DNA of 64,000 bases from NCBI GenBank assembly GCA_016873895.1, contig VGVV01000003.1, positions 1 to 64,000 of the forward strand, given 5' to 3'. Source of the DNA: Ignavibacteria bacterium. GTDB lineage: Bacteria; Bacteroidota; Ignavibacteria; Kapaibacteriales; Kapaibacteriaceae. The notes under the pieces were generated by a model, which worked only from the letters and a program-made list of their open reading frames with translations, was not told the origin of the DNA and did no database searches. The translations under genes and the position numbers were made by a program. Position 1 is the first letter of the stretch. The number at the start of each line of letters is the position of its first letter. Positions 17,673 through 25,840 of the stretch are shown here, piece by piece.

Positions 17673-18715
17673 CGTTGACTTGTCTTGGGGTCGAATGCAT
17701 CACGAAGGCCGTCACCAAAGACGTTGAGTACAAGAACCCCAATGGCCATCGCAAGGCTTGGAAAGACCGCCATCCCCCAGTTCGTACCCAGTGCGATATA
17801 TCCATATCCGTCCTTGATCATCTGCCCCCAAGAGGCTGTAGGGGGCTGAACACCCAGACCGATAAAACTCAGAGATGCCTCGGCAATGATGGCTGTGGCA
17901 AATCCAGCAGACGTGAGAACAACGATTGGGCCGATGGCATTGAGCAACATGTGGCGAAACATGACACGAAACGTACCGTATCCAAGAGCTCGTGTGGCTT
18001 CGATATACTCCTGCTCTCGTATGGTGAAGAACTGTCCACGCACGATGCGGGCAATATCCACCCACGAAGAGATGCCTATGGCAACAAAGGTTTGCCAATA
18101 GCCTTTGCCGAGCAGCACGCTAAATGCCACAACGAGGAGAATGGTTGGAAACGACCAAACGACGTTCACGAGCCACATGATTCCGTCGTCTACCCAGCCC
18201 CGATAATATCCGGCAATTGCCCCGAGCAGCACGCCAATAAGAACGGCAATCGACTCCGAAATCAAGCCAACACTCAGTGATACACGCATACCATAAATCA
18301 GCCGTGTAAAGATGTCGCGACCAAAGCGATCTGTCCCTAGCCAAAATGTTGGGCGAGCAACAAAATCATCGTTGCCAGCCCCCTGCAATGAAGAGCGAGC
18401 AATCACATATGCCTCGCCGGCAGGGTCGTGATATCTCACGCTGTCGTTTACTACGGTGTAATCGCGCACCGCAATAATAGACGGTGTTGCGGGATCAGAT
18501 GGATTCAACTTGTAGAACACAAGACCCTGAAATCCTGAGGGCTTCACGCTGTATTCAAGAATCTGTGTTGTTGGATCAAAGGGCGTGATAAACGGTGCAG
18601 CGAGTGCAGACGCAATCATTACGATCAGCACGGCCATTGCAATAACGGCCCCCTTATTCTTGGAGAGTCTCTTCCATGCTACCCGCGTAGGGCTTTCAGC
18701 GCGATGTTCACTCAT
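17669..18715 (-). CDS. ABC transporter permease, DppC/OppC type
   Basis: The 348-residue inner-membrane protein has an N-terminal transmembrane helix (KNKGAVIAMAVLIVMIASALAAPFI), a periplasmic domain, and the binding-protein-dependent permease domain with the EAA-like loop (EYIEATRALGYGTFRVMFRHMLLN). The segment ending FGDGLRDAFDPKT is typical of peptide/nickel DppC or OppC subunits. It pairs with the next gene (4-bp overlap). No binding protein or ATPase gene is present nearby, so the rest of the transporter is encoded elsewhere. The periplasmic loop of about 100 residues is longer than in E. coli DppC. Confidence 0.92.
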   Translation of the reverse strand: MSEHRAESPTRVAWKRLSKNKGAVIAMAVLIVMIASALAAPFITPFDPTTQILEYSVKPSGFQGLVFYKLNPSDPATPSIIAVRDYTVVNDSVRYHDPAGEAYVIARSSLQGAGNDDFVARPTFWLGTDRFGRDIFTRLIYGMRVSLSVGLISESIAVLIGVLLGAIAGYYRGWVDDGIMWLVNVVWSFPTILLVVAFSVLLGKGYWQTFVAIGISSWVDIARIVRGQFFTIREQEYIEATRALGYGTFRVMFRHMLLNAIGPIVVLTSAGFATAIIAEASLSFIGLGVQPPTASWGQMIKDGYGYIALGTNWGMAVFPSLAMAIGVLVLNVFGDGLRDAFDPKTSQR

Positions 18716-19632
18716 GACAGCCGAACCTTTGGATCGATATAGCCGTAGAGGATGTCGGCCACTGTGTTAACCGCAACAAAGATTACGGCTGTGAAGAGCA
18801 CGGTGCCTTGGATCATCGGATAGTCGAGCTTTTCGATCGCATTGAACGCTGCAAGACCGATTCCTGGCCAGTTGAAAATAAACTCGATAAAGTAGGTGCC
18901 GGCAAGCAAGCCAGCGAACCACGCGCTTACAGTTGTAACAACTGGATTAAGGGCATTTCGCAAGGCATGTTTCATGAATACCATGTTGTCCGACAAACCC
19001 TTTGCGCGAGCCGTGCGCACATAGTCCTGACCGAGCACTTCGAGCATGCTCGAGCGCGTTACACGAGCAATAATGGCAAGCGGCCGTATGGCAAGTGTAA
19101 TCATTGGCAAGACGAGATATTCGGGTCCTCGATCTACATACCCACTAATTGGGAACCACTCGAGGATTACACCAAACAGCAACACGAGAAGCAATCCAAC
19201 AACAAAGGCTGGCACAGAAATACCGAGCAGTGATACCGACATGGCCAGACTGTCAACAATCGTGTTGGGTCTGCGAGCGGCAATCACGCCAAAAAGAATC
19301 CCAAAGATGGTGGCCAGGATCATCGACGTTGTGGCTAATAGCGCCGTAGCAGGCAGGCGTTCGATGATTGTTTCTGCCACAGGACGCTGTGATGCGATTG
19401 ATCTGCCGAGGTCTCCCTTGGTAAGGTTGACCATATATGTCGCAACTTGGTAATACAGTGGTTTATCAAGTCCGAGCTGCTCGCGCATCGCGGCAACAGA
19501 AGCAGAATCTGCCCGCTGGCCCAGTAGTACCCGTGCTGGATCTCCGGGTGGCCTGATAAAAAACGTTACTACGACAACGCCAACGAGAACCAGTAACGTA
19601 TACAGAAACTTGCGAGCGATGTAGGAGATCAT
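18712..19632 (-). CDS. ABC transporter permease, DppB/OppB type
   Basis: The 306-residue membrane protein has the DppB/OppB N-terminus (MISYIARKFLYTLLVLVGVVVVTFFI), a short periplasmic region (GDPARVLLGQRADSASVAAMREQLGLDKPL), and the permease domain with the EAA loop (VLGQDYVRTARAKGLSDNMVFMKHALRNAL). The usual C-terminal DILYGYIDPKVR is present. With the following gene it forms the membrane channel of a peptide- or nickel-type ABC importer. It overlaps murI upstream and the oppC-like gene downstream by 4 bp each. Confidence 0.93.
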   Translation of the reverse strand: MISYIARKFLYTLLVLVGVVVVTFFIRPPGDPARVLLGQRADSASVAAMREQLGLDKPLYYQVATYMVNLTKGDLGRSIASQRPVAETIIERLPATALLATTSMILATIFGILFGVIAARRPNTIVDSLAMSVSLLGISVPAFVVGLLLVLLFGVILEWFPISGYVDRGPEYLVLPMITLAIRPLAIIARVTRSSMLEVLGQDYVRTARAKGLSDNMVFMKHALRNALNPVVTTVSAWFAGLLAGTYFIEFIFNWPGIGLAAFNAIEKLDYPMIQGTVLFTAVIFVAVNTVADILYGYIDPKVRLS

Positions 19633-20456
19633 GATGTAGCCTTTCGCTCATCAGGTCCATCAATCACAACCCGCTCGGGGATACCGATGGGGAAGCCCAA
19701 AAATGATTCTGCAAGAGCAGTAAAGGCAGGTGTCTGATCGGTTACATACGCATGTATCGTGCCATGCTGATCTGTTGGTGTGCATGGTTTGACGAGCGAT
19801 TGGGCTTCTGATGCTGCGCATTGGCCGCAATCAATGAGTTCGGCATCCGGCACGATGGTAGAGAGCACAGGGGCTAGCATTGGGTAATGTGTACAGCCCA
19901 ACACAAGTGTGTCTATGTGTGCATCAACCAGCGTACGCAGGTATTCTCTCGCGATGAACGTGGTGGCATCCGAGTGCAGCCAGCCTTCTTCAACGAGGGG
20001 CACAAAGAGTGGGCATGTCACGCTGTGAATCTTTGGTGCCGTGCCTTGAACATGCTGCATGATTGAATGCTCGTATGCTCGTGAGGTAATCGTAGCTCGC
20101 GTTCCGATAACACCAATGTGCCCATTGCGAGTTGATGCAACGGCACTGCGAGCTGCTGGGTCTATCACACCGATAACTGGAATGGACTGGCTCTGCCGCA
20201 GATCCTCGAGGGCAAGAGCAGAGGCGGTGTTGCAGGCTACAACAATGAGCTTAACGTCGTGCTCTCGCAGAAACGCGGCACACTGTCGTGAATAGAGTTG
20301 AACAGTCTCTGCAGATTTATTGCCATACGGAACCCTGGCAGTATCTCCGAGGTAGATGAAGTGTTCCTGCGGCATAAGAGCTACAAGGTGCTTGAGCACC
20401 GTGAGGCCTCCGATACCAGAGTCGAACACGCCTATTGGTCTATTGTCGAAATTCAT
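19629..20456 (-). CDS. murI: Glutamate racemase
   Basis: MurI interconverts L- and D-glutamate to supply D-Glu for peptidoglycan. The 275-residue protein contains both catalytic cysteine motifs, VACNTASA and LGCTHYP, plus the N-terminal IGVFDSGIGGLTVLKHL and the YLGDTARVPYGNKS segment. The ATG at 20456 gives the standard N-terminus. A TATCTTTG element ends 7 bp before it. It is the first gene of an eight-gene leftward operon with 4-bp overlaps at several junctions, and it is divergent from the histidine kinase. Confidence 0.97.
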   Translation of the reverse strand: MNFDNRPIGVFDSGIGGLTVLKHLVALMPQEHFIYLGDTARVPYGNKSAETVQLYSRQCAAFLREHDVKLIVVACNTASALALEDLRQSQSIPVIGVIDPAARSAVASTRNGHIGVIGTRATITSRAYEHSIMQHVQGTAPKIHSVTCPLFVPLVEEGWLHSDATTFIAREYLRTLVDAHIDTLVLGCTHYPMLAPVLSTIVPDAELIDCGQCAASEAQSLVKPCTPTDQHGTIHAYVTDQTPAFTALAESFLGFPIGIPERVVIDGPDERKATS

Positions 20457-20463
20457 TCTATGG

Positions 20464-20471
20464 CAAAGATA
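20464..20471 (-). promoter_or_regulatory. Candidate -7 promoter element TATCTTTG for the murI operon
   Basis: TATCTTTG on the minus strand matches the TAnnTTTG consensus and ends 7 bp before the murI ATG. The transcript would have almost no leader. A -33 box is not recognisable at 18-20 bp. Confidence 0.5.
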
Positions 20472-20503
20472 GAATCTCATTTCATGGTAGGCACAGTCTA
20501 TGT

Positions 20504-22045
20504 ATGTTCGAAACCGTGAAGTTTACTCTTAGAGCCAAGCTAACCCTGATGTATGGTGCCCTCATCGCAACAACGATGGTGGCACTGGCCGTTATTGCCT
20601 ACGTTACGGTGAGTAACGAGCTGATGACCAATCTCGATGCCTCCTTGTCGCGAGCAAGTAGTTCGCTGTTGGCCGTTCTGAAGAAGGAGCAAATGCAGGC
20701 TAGAAAGCCCCTTTTGCGTAGTAAACCCAAAACGCGTGGGGCTAAGACGGCCGTCCGCGAAGGATTGAAGCTGCAGATCTTGAACGAGGCAACCAAGCGT
20801 GAGTTTGTCGGACCCCTGCGGAGCGACGACTCGTCGTTGATCGAAGACCCGGTATGGTCTGCGGTGTATGAGCACATGCTGCTTAACTCTTCAAACTATA
20901 TCCTTCAGGTTGCAGATAACTATGGTGTAGTGATCTGGAAATCAGAGAATCTGATGTCGGATAGTCTGCCCACAATTGATGTCTATGTTTCAGAGGGGGC
21001 TCGTGTTTCAGACAACCGGTTGCTTTCTCATTATTGGCTCCGTGGAGAGCGGCATCGCATCGTGATGATGCGCAGTGACATTGCCAGCGTAACGGCGGCC
21101 TATCCACTTTCTGAAATCGACGCAACATTGCGCAGACTTTTTGCGATGATGCTCTATGCTTTGCCTCTTGTCTTGTTTGTCTCGGTGGTAACGGGATGGT
21201 TTATCGCAGGAAAGTCGCTCAGACCTGTTGACGAAATCACGAGATTGGCACGGCAGATCACCGCGAGGAATCTGGGGCAGCGCTTGCCCAAGGCACAAAA
21301 CAACGACGAGATCGGCCGTCTGATCGAGACCTTGAACGAGATGATCGAGCGTCTGGAAGCATCATTTGCTCAGGTAAAGCAGTTTACATCCGACGCATCG
21401 CATGAACTGAAGACGCCCCTTGCAATCCTTATGGGAGAGCTCGAGATCGCACTTCGCAGACAGATGACGGCCGACGAGTACCGCGCAACACTTACAAGTT
21501 GCCTTGAAGAGGTGGAGCGCCTTACGCACGTGGTGCAGGGTCTTCTCGAACTTAGTAGGGCGGAAACTGGCCAGTCGATTATCGAGCGCAAGCCCGTTCG
21601 CATCAGTACGCTCGTAGCTGATGTTTGCGATGATGTCTTACTGATTGCCGAGACCAAGGGTGTGCAGCTTACTACTGATCTGCAGCAGGATCTGCAGATC
21701 ATAGGTGATAAGGTGCGACTGCACCAAGCTATTCTTAACGTTGTTGAAAATGCTGTGAAGTACACGCCCACAGGGGGCGCTGTACGTGTTGAGTTTCGAA
21801 AAGTTGAGGATGAGCTGCGATTATTTGTAAGCGATACCGGAATAGGCATAGCGCCTGAGCACATCCCGCACCTATTCGACAGATTCTACAGAGTGGACAA
21901 GGCTCGGTCGAAAAACATTCATGGTACGGGCCTTGGTCTTGCCATCGTGAAGTGGATTGTTGATGTACATCATGGTACAATCAAGGTTGTTTCGAGTGAG
22001 GGAGTTGGCACCACGATGCAGGTCACATTCCCGTCTGCTCCGTAA
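20504..22045 (+). CDS. Membrane sensor histidine kinase
   Basis: The 513-residue inner-membrane kinase has a transmembrane helix at about 14-36, a periplasmic sensor of about 175 residues, a second helix at about 214-236, a HAMP domain, a HisKA domain with H-box ASHELKTPLAILMGELE (phospho-His near residue 300), an N-box (ILNVVENAVKYTP), and G boxes (DTGIGIAPEHIPHLFDRFYR and GTGLGLAIVKWIV). It resembles the CusS/heavy-metal or phosphate-type kinases in layout. The ATG at 20504 is chosen over upstream in-frame codons that would overlap murI. No response-regulator gene is adjacent, so its partner is elsewhere. Confidence 0.95.
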   Translation: MFETVKFTLRAKLTLMYGALIATTMVALAVIAYVTVSNELMTNLDASLSRASSSLLAVLKKEQMQARKPLLRSKPKTRGAKTAVREGLKLQILNEATKREFVGPLRSDDSSLIEDPVWSAVYEHMLLNSSNYILQVADNYGVVIWKSENLMSDSLPTIDVYVSEGARVSDNRLLSHYWLRGERHRIVMMRSDIASVTAAYPLSEIDATLRRLFAMMLYALPLVLFVSVVTGWFIAGKSLRPVDEITRLARQITARNLGQRLPKAQNNDEIGRLIETLNEMIERLEASFAQVKQFTSDASHELKTPLAILMGELEIALRRQMTADEYRATLTSCLEEVERLTHVVQGLLELSRAETGQSIIERKPVRISTLVADVCDDVLLIAETKGVQLTTDLQQDLQIIGDKVRLHQAILNVVENAVKYTPTGGAVRVEFRKVEDELRLFVSDTGIGIAPEHIPHLFDRFYRVDKARSKNIHGTGLGLAIVKWIVDVHHGTIKVVSSEGVGTTMQVTFPSAP

Positions 22046-22080
22046 ATTCACAGAACGTTTTCATACAAGAATTGCATTAC

Positions 22081-25000
22081 ATGTTTGAACCACTGCCGGA
22101 CGTTCTTTCTTACCCCAAACTTGAAGAGTCTGTTCTCGATCATTGGGAAGCCAACAATGTGTTCGAGCGCTCCCAAGATTTGCGTCAGGGGGCCGAGCCA
22201 TTTTCTTTCTTTGAAGGTCCGCCAACCGTTAATGGTAAACCGGGTATCCACCACGTTTTTGGACGAACGATCAAAGATTCAATATGCCGCTACAAGCATA
22301 TGCGTGGCTTCTATGTGCGCAGGCAAGCCGGGTGGGACACGCATGGTCTGCCTGTAGAGTTAAGCGCGGAGAAAGAGCTTGGCATTACAGACAAGGCACA
22401 GATCGAATTTCTGGGAGTCGAGAAGTTCAATGCTGCCTGCAAAGACATCGTCTATCGCAATATCTCGATGGATAATGGCTGGCGAACATTAGCGCGTAGG
22501 ATGGGGCACTGGTTAGACCTCGATAGTGCGTATATCACCTGCACAAACGAATACGTTGAATCTGTATGGTGGGCACTTAAGCAGTACTTCGACAAGGAGC
22601 TTATCTACAAAGGCTACAAAGTTGTACCGCAGTCTCCAACATTGGGAACGCCCCTTTCCTCTCATGAGCTGTCGCAGAACTATAAGGAGGTAAAGGATGC
22701 CAACGTCTATCTGAAGCTTCGTATTGCGACGTCACCAGTAAAGGAACTCGAAGGTTGCAGTATTGTCGTCTGGACTACCACGCCGTGGACGCTGTTTGCA
22801 AACGTAGCGCTCGCTGTTGGTCCTGATATCGCATACGTGCATGTGAGGAACACGCGCACTGTAGGCGAGCAAACGTTGCATGAGGAGCTATTGCTGGCCG
22901 AGAGCCGGCTATCAATTCTCGATGGAGAGTACGAAGTGTTGGGTACGTACAAGGGATCGACTATCGTGGGCACCACCTATGAGCAGATGTTCTCTGATGT
23001 ACTGCTCGATGCTGATACATACCCCGACGTGTTGCATGTGCTGCCAGGCGAGTTTGTAACAACCAGCGATGGTTCTGGTATTGTGCACATTGCTCCCGCA
23101 TTTGGTCAGGATGACTTTGAGCTTTCGAAGCTCTTTAAACTTCCCGTCCCACAACCTGTAGCTGCAGACGGACATTTTACGCAGGAGATCAAAGACTTTG
23201 CTGGTCGTGCCGTAAAAACGTTTACCTATGCTGATCACAAAGAGGAGGGGGCTGATCGAGACATTGTAAAGGCTTTGAAGATCGCTAATAAGGTTTACAA
23301 GGCATCATTCGATTATCTCCACAGCTATCCCCACTGCTGGAGAACAGACAATCCAGTAATTTACTATGCTCGAGACAGTTGGTTTATTACTTCGCCAAAG
23401 TACAGGTCTGAACTTGTCGACTTGAATAAGCAGATACAATGGTATCCGCCTGAGATAGGCGAGGGGCGATTCGGCAACTGGCTGGAAGAAGTCAAAGAAT
23501 GGTCTATCTCCCGAGATCGATATTGGGGGTCGCCACTTCCCATCTGGGTAAGTGAGGATGGATCAGATATGTTCGCTGTTGGGTCTATTGCCGAGCTTAT
23601 GGAAGGAATGTACGAGGTTGAACCAGGCAAGCTTGTTGCCGTGGCAGAGTGCGGTAAAGAGGTTGATCTGCATCGTCCGTTTGTAGACCGTGTAGTGTTT
23701 GAAAAGAACGGCCGTACATATCGCAGAACACGAGAAGTTGTAGACGTGTGGTTCGACTCTGGCAGTATGCCGTTTGCACAGTTCCATTATCCGTTTGAAA
23801 ATAAGGAACTGTTTGAATCATCATTCCCTGCCGATTTCATTGCCGAAGGGATCGACCAGACGCGTGGATGGTTCTATACCCTGCACAACATTGGTACGGC
23901 ACTCTTTGGTAATCCTGCGTATAAAAACGTTGTTGTCAACGACCTTGTGCTCGACAAGCGTGGACAAAAAATGTCCAAGTCGAAAGGCAACACAGTAGAC
24001 CCATTCGAAGTAATGGATCGATTTGGCAGTGATGCCGTACGTTGGTTCTTAATGTCGTCTTCTCCTGTGCATAAGCCAAAGCTGTGGAACGAAGATGACA
24101 TCGCAAAGACGGTTATAGCAGATTTCTTCCGGTCGTTCACCAATACGTTTGAGTTTTTCGTGATGTATGCCAACGTTGATGGATACTCGGCAACAGATCA
24201 GAAGATCCCTGTTGCAGAGCGTCCGGAGATTGATCGTTGGATTATCTCGCGACTGCACACAACTATCAAGCAGTATACTGATGCTATGGATTCGTACGAC
24301 CTTACAAAGGGTTGTCGCATTATACAAGAGTTTGTCATTGAAGACGTATCGAATTGGTATGTGCGCAGAAATCGTAGACGTTTTTGGAAAGGCGAATACG
24401 ACGCAGACAAACGCGCGGCATATCAAACGTTGCACGAAGTGTTGCTTCGTGTTTCGGAGATGATAGCGCCTGTTGCACCATTTCTTTCTGAGTCAATTTT
24501 TTTACGTTTGCAATCGACACTTGACAACTTGAGTGTACATTGTATTATATTGCAGCCGTGTGATACATCAGTGATCGATACCGATCTAGAAAATCGCATG
24601 ATGCAAGCGCAACGTATAGTTTCACTTGCACGTTCTTTGAGAGAGAAGGCGAAGATTAAAACACGACAGCCACTGCGTCGTATTCTGCTTCCAGTTGATA
24701 GTCCAGCGATGCGTCGTCAGCTACAAACAGTTGAAGACATCATCAAAGAAGAAATCAACGTTAAAGAAATAGAATACGTTTCCGACGACACAAACATTGT
24801 CAGACGAAGTGCTCGACCGAACTTCAAAGTCATCGGCAAAAAGTACGGGGGAGATACACAGTTGGTTGCTCAGGCAATCAAGACACTTACGCACGACATG
24901 GTGCGAAAGCTTGAACAATCTTCAGTTCTTGCATTGACCATCGACGACAAAACGGTACAGATCGATTTTGAAGACGTGGAAATTATCAGTGAGGACATTG

Positions 25001-25320
25001 AAGGTTGGTTGGTAGCAAGCGACGATGGTGTTACGGTTGCTCTCGATACAGAGCTTGATGAACATTTAGTTCGAGAAGGTCTGGCTCGTGAATTTGTTAG
25101 TCGTCTTCAGAAAATCCGCAAAGAGTCGGGGTTTGAAGTCACGGATCGGGTATCGGTTATGTATTACGCTGATGACGATACGAGTGCAGCTCTTGAATCG
25201 ATGCGGTCTTACATCGGAATGGAAACGCTGGCGGAGTCGCTCGAGCGGGGGGAACAACCTCTAGGGGTTGATCTCGAGATAAACGGGCGTCACGTCAACG
25301 TACGCGTTCAGCGTGTTTGA
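22081..25320 (+). CDS. ileS: Isoleucyl-tRNA synthetase
   Basis: This enzyme charges tRNA-Ile. The protein has 1,079 residues, and the class I signatures are present: GKPGIHHVFG (the HIGH motif) and KMSKSKGN. The CP1 editing domain contains WTTTPWTLFANVALAV and the GIVHIAPAFGQDDF region. The size, the GWDTHGLPVE segment and the lack of a C-terminal Cys zinc finger resemble the eukaryote-like IleRS2 group often found in Bacteroidota. The ATG at 22081 gives the standard N-terminus (MFEPLPDVLSYPKLEESVLDHW). It is followed by the H1-like/DksA locus and lspA, a conserved gene order in the phylum. Confidence 0.97.
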   Translation: MFEPLPDVLSYPKLEESVLDHWEANNVFERSQDLRQGAEPFSFFEGPPTVNGKPGIHHVFGRTIKDSICRYKHMRGFYVRRQAGWDTHGLPVELSAEKELGITDKAQIEFLGVEKFNAACKDIVYRNISMDNGWRTLARRMGHWLDLDSAYITCTNEYVESVWWALKQYFDKELIYKGYKVVPQSPTLGTPLSSHELSQNYKEVKDANVYLKLRIATSPVKELEGCSIVVWTTTPWTLFANVALAVGPDIAYVHVRNTRTVGEQTLHEELLLAESRLSILDGEYEVLGTYKGSTIVGTTYEQMFSDVLLDADTYPDVLHVLPGEFVTTSDGSGIVHIAPAFGQDDFELSKLFKLPVPQPVAADGHFTQEIKDFAGRAVKTFTYADHKEEGADRDIVKALKIANKVYKASFDYLHSYPHCWRTDNPVIYYARDSWFITSPKYRSELVDLNKQIQWYPPEIGEGRFGNWLEEVKEWSISRDRYWGSPLPIWVSEDGSDMFAVGSIAELMEGMYEVEPGKLVAVAECGKEVDLHRPFVDRVVFEKNGRTYRRTREVVDVWFDSGSMPFAQFHYPFENKELFESSFPADFIAEGIDQTRGWFYTLHNIGTALFGNPAYKNVVVNDLVLDKRGQKMSKSKGNTVDPFEVMDRFGSDAVRWFLMSSSPVHKPKLWNEDDIAKTVIADFFRSFTNTFEFFVMYANVDGYSATDQKIPVAERPEIDRWIISRLHTTIKQYTDAMDSYDLTKGCRIIQEFVIEDVSNWYVRRNRRRFWKGEYDADKRAAYQTLHEVLLRVSEMIAPVAPFLSESIFLRLQSTLDNLSVHCIILQPCDTSVIDTDLENRMMQAQRIVSLARSLREKAKIKTRQPLRRILLPVDSPAMRRQLQTVEDIIKEEINVKEIEYVSDDTNIVRRSARPNFKVIGKKYGGDTQLVAQAIKTLTHDMVRKLEQSSVLALTIDDKTVQIDFEDVEIISEDIEGWLVASDDGVTVALDTELDEHLVREGLAREFVSRLQKIRKESGFEVTDRVSVMYYADDDTSAALESMRSYIGMETLAESLERGEQPLGVDLEINGRHVNVRVQRV

Positions 25321-25379
25321 TGATGGTGCGTCAAGGTGGCGCACGCGTTTTCATGTTTCACTTTTTTTGAGGTACTCTC

Positions 25380-25646
25380 ATGGCAGCAGCAAAGAAAGCC
25401 GCCAAGAAGGCAGCAAAGCCAGCCAAGAAGGCAGCAAAGCCAGCCAAGAAGGCAGCTAAGCCAGCCAAGAAGGCTGCAAAGCCTGCTAAGAAGGCAGCTA
25501 AGCCAGCCAAGAAGGCAGCTAAGCCAGCCAAGAAGGCTGCAAAGCCTGCTAAGAAGGCTGCAAAGCCTGCTAAGAAGGCTGCAAAGCCAGCTAGGAAGGC
25601 TGCAAAGCCTGCTAAGAAGGCTGCGGCAAAAAAAAAAGCCAAGTAA
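25380..25646 (+). CDS. Histone H1-like Lys/Ala/Pro heptad-repeat protein (probable N-terminal part of an H1-DksA protein)
   Basis: Read alone, this is an 88-residue very basic protein: a 10-residue start, ten heptads of AAKPAKK (one AAKPARK), then AAAKKKAK and a stop. Such repeats resemble bacterial H1-like proteins that bind DNA through Lys-rich tails. A GAGG sequence lies 9 bp before the ATG. The stop lies seven bases after a run of ten A (25628-25637). Shifting to the -1 frame at that run reads on through a further Lys/Ser/Ala-rich segment into the DksA-like gene without a stop. I therefore think that this is the N-terminal part of a protein of about 331 residues and that the short form is either a termination product or an artefact of the A-count. 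Confidence 0.8.
   Translation: MAAAKKAAKKAAKPAKKAAKPAKKAAKPAKKAAKPAKKAAKPAKKAAKPAKKAAKPAKKAAKPAKKAAKPARKAAKPAKKAAAKKKAK
25410..25619 (+). repeat. Ten tandem 21-bp repeats encoding AAKPAKK
   Basis: Ten perfect-length 21-bp units run from 25410 to 25619. Two synonymous unit types alternate irregularly: GCAGC(A/T)AAGCCAGCCAAGAAG (units 1, 2, 3, 5, 6) and GCTGCAAAGCCTGCTAAGAAG (units 4, 7, 8, 10), with unit 9 a mixed type that encodes Arg. Blocks of one type suggest expansion by unequal recombination or slippage, so copy number may vary between strains. Confidence 0.95.
25628..25637 (+). promoter_or_regulatory. A10 slippery tract, candidate -1 frameshift or transcript-slippage site
   Basis: Ten consecutive A (frame: GCA AAA AAA AAA GCC AAG TAA) sit two codons before the stop of the H1-like frame. 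A AAA AAA is a classic -1 slippery heptamer, and A9-A10 runs also cause transcript slippage. A -1 shift here continues as AGC CAA GTA AGG into the frame of the DksA-like gene. I did not find a convincing stem-loop or Shine-Dalgarno stimulator at the usual distance. Confidence 0.6.
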
Positions 25647-25840
25647 GGGTAACACCTAACTCGGCTAAGAGCCCTCGTACAACAACGACATCTAAAGCTT
25701 CGTCTAAGGCTAGCGCGTCAAGGGCTAGCAAAGCGTCAGGAAAGAGTTCGGCAAACGCCAAGAACGCTCCGGTTAAAGCAGCAGCAAGTGGGAAGGCGAC
25801 GATTACGAAGCAAGCGTCGAAGAAGTCACAAGGGACGGCT
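25638..25840 (+). other. Open -1 frame linking H1-like repeat to dksA-like gene (Ser/Lys/Ala-rich)
   Basis: In the frame of the DksA-like gene there is no stop from 25616 to the annotated ATG at 25841. The sequence reads as Ser/Lys/Ala/Thr-rich H1-like protein (for example SKASSKASASRASK, then NAPVKAAASGKA and KQASKKSQGTA). No ATG, GTG or TTG codon lies in this frame before 25841, so it can be translated only by entry from the repeat gene. Its composition argues that it is coding. Confidence 0.7.
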
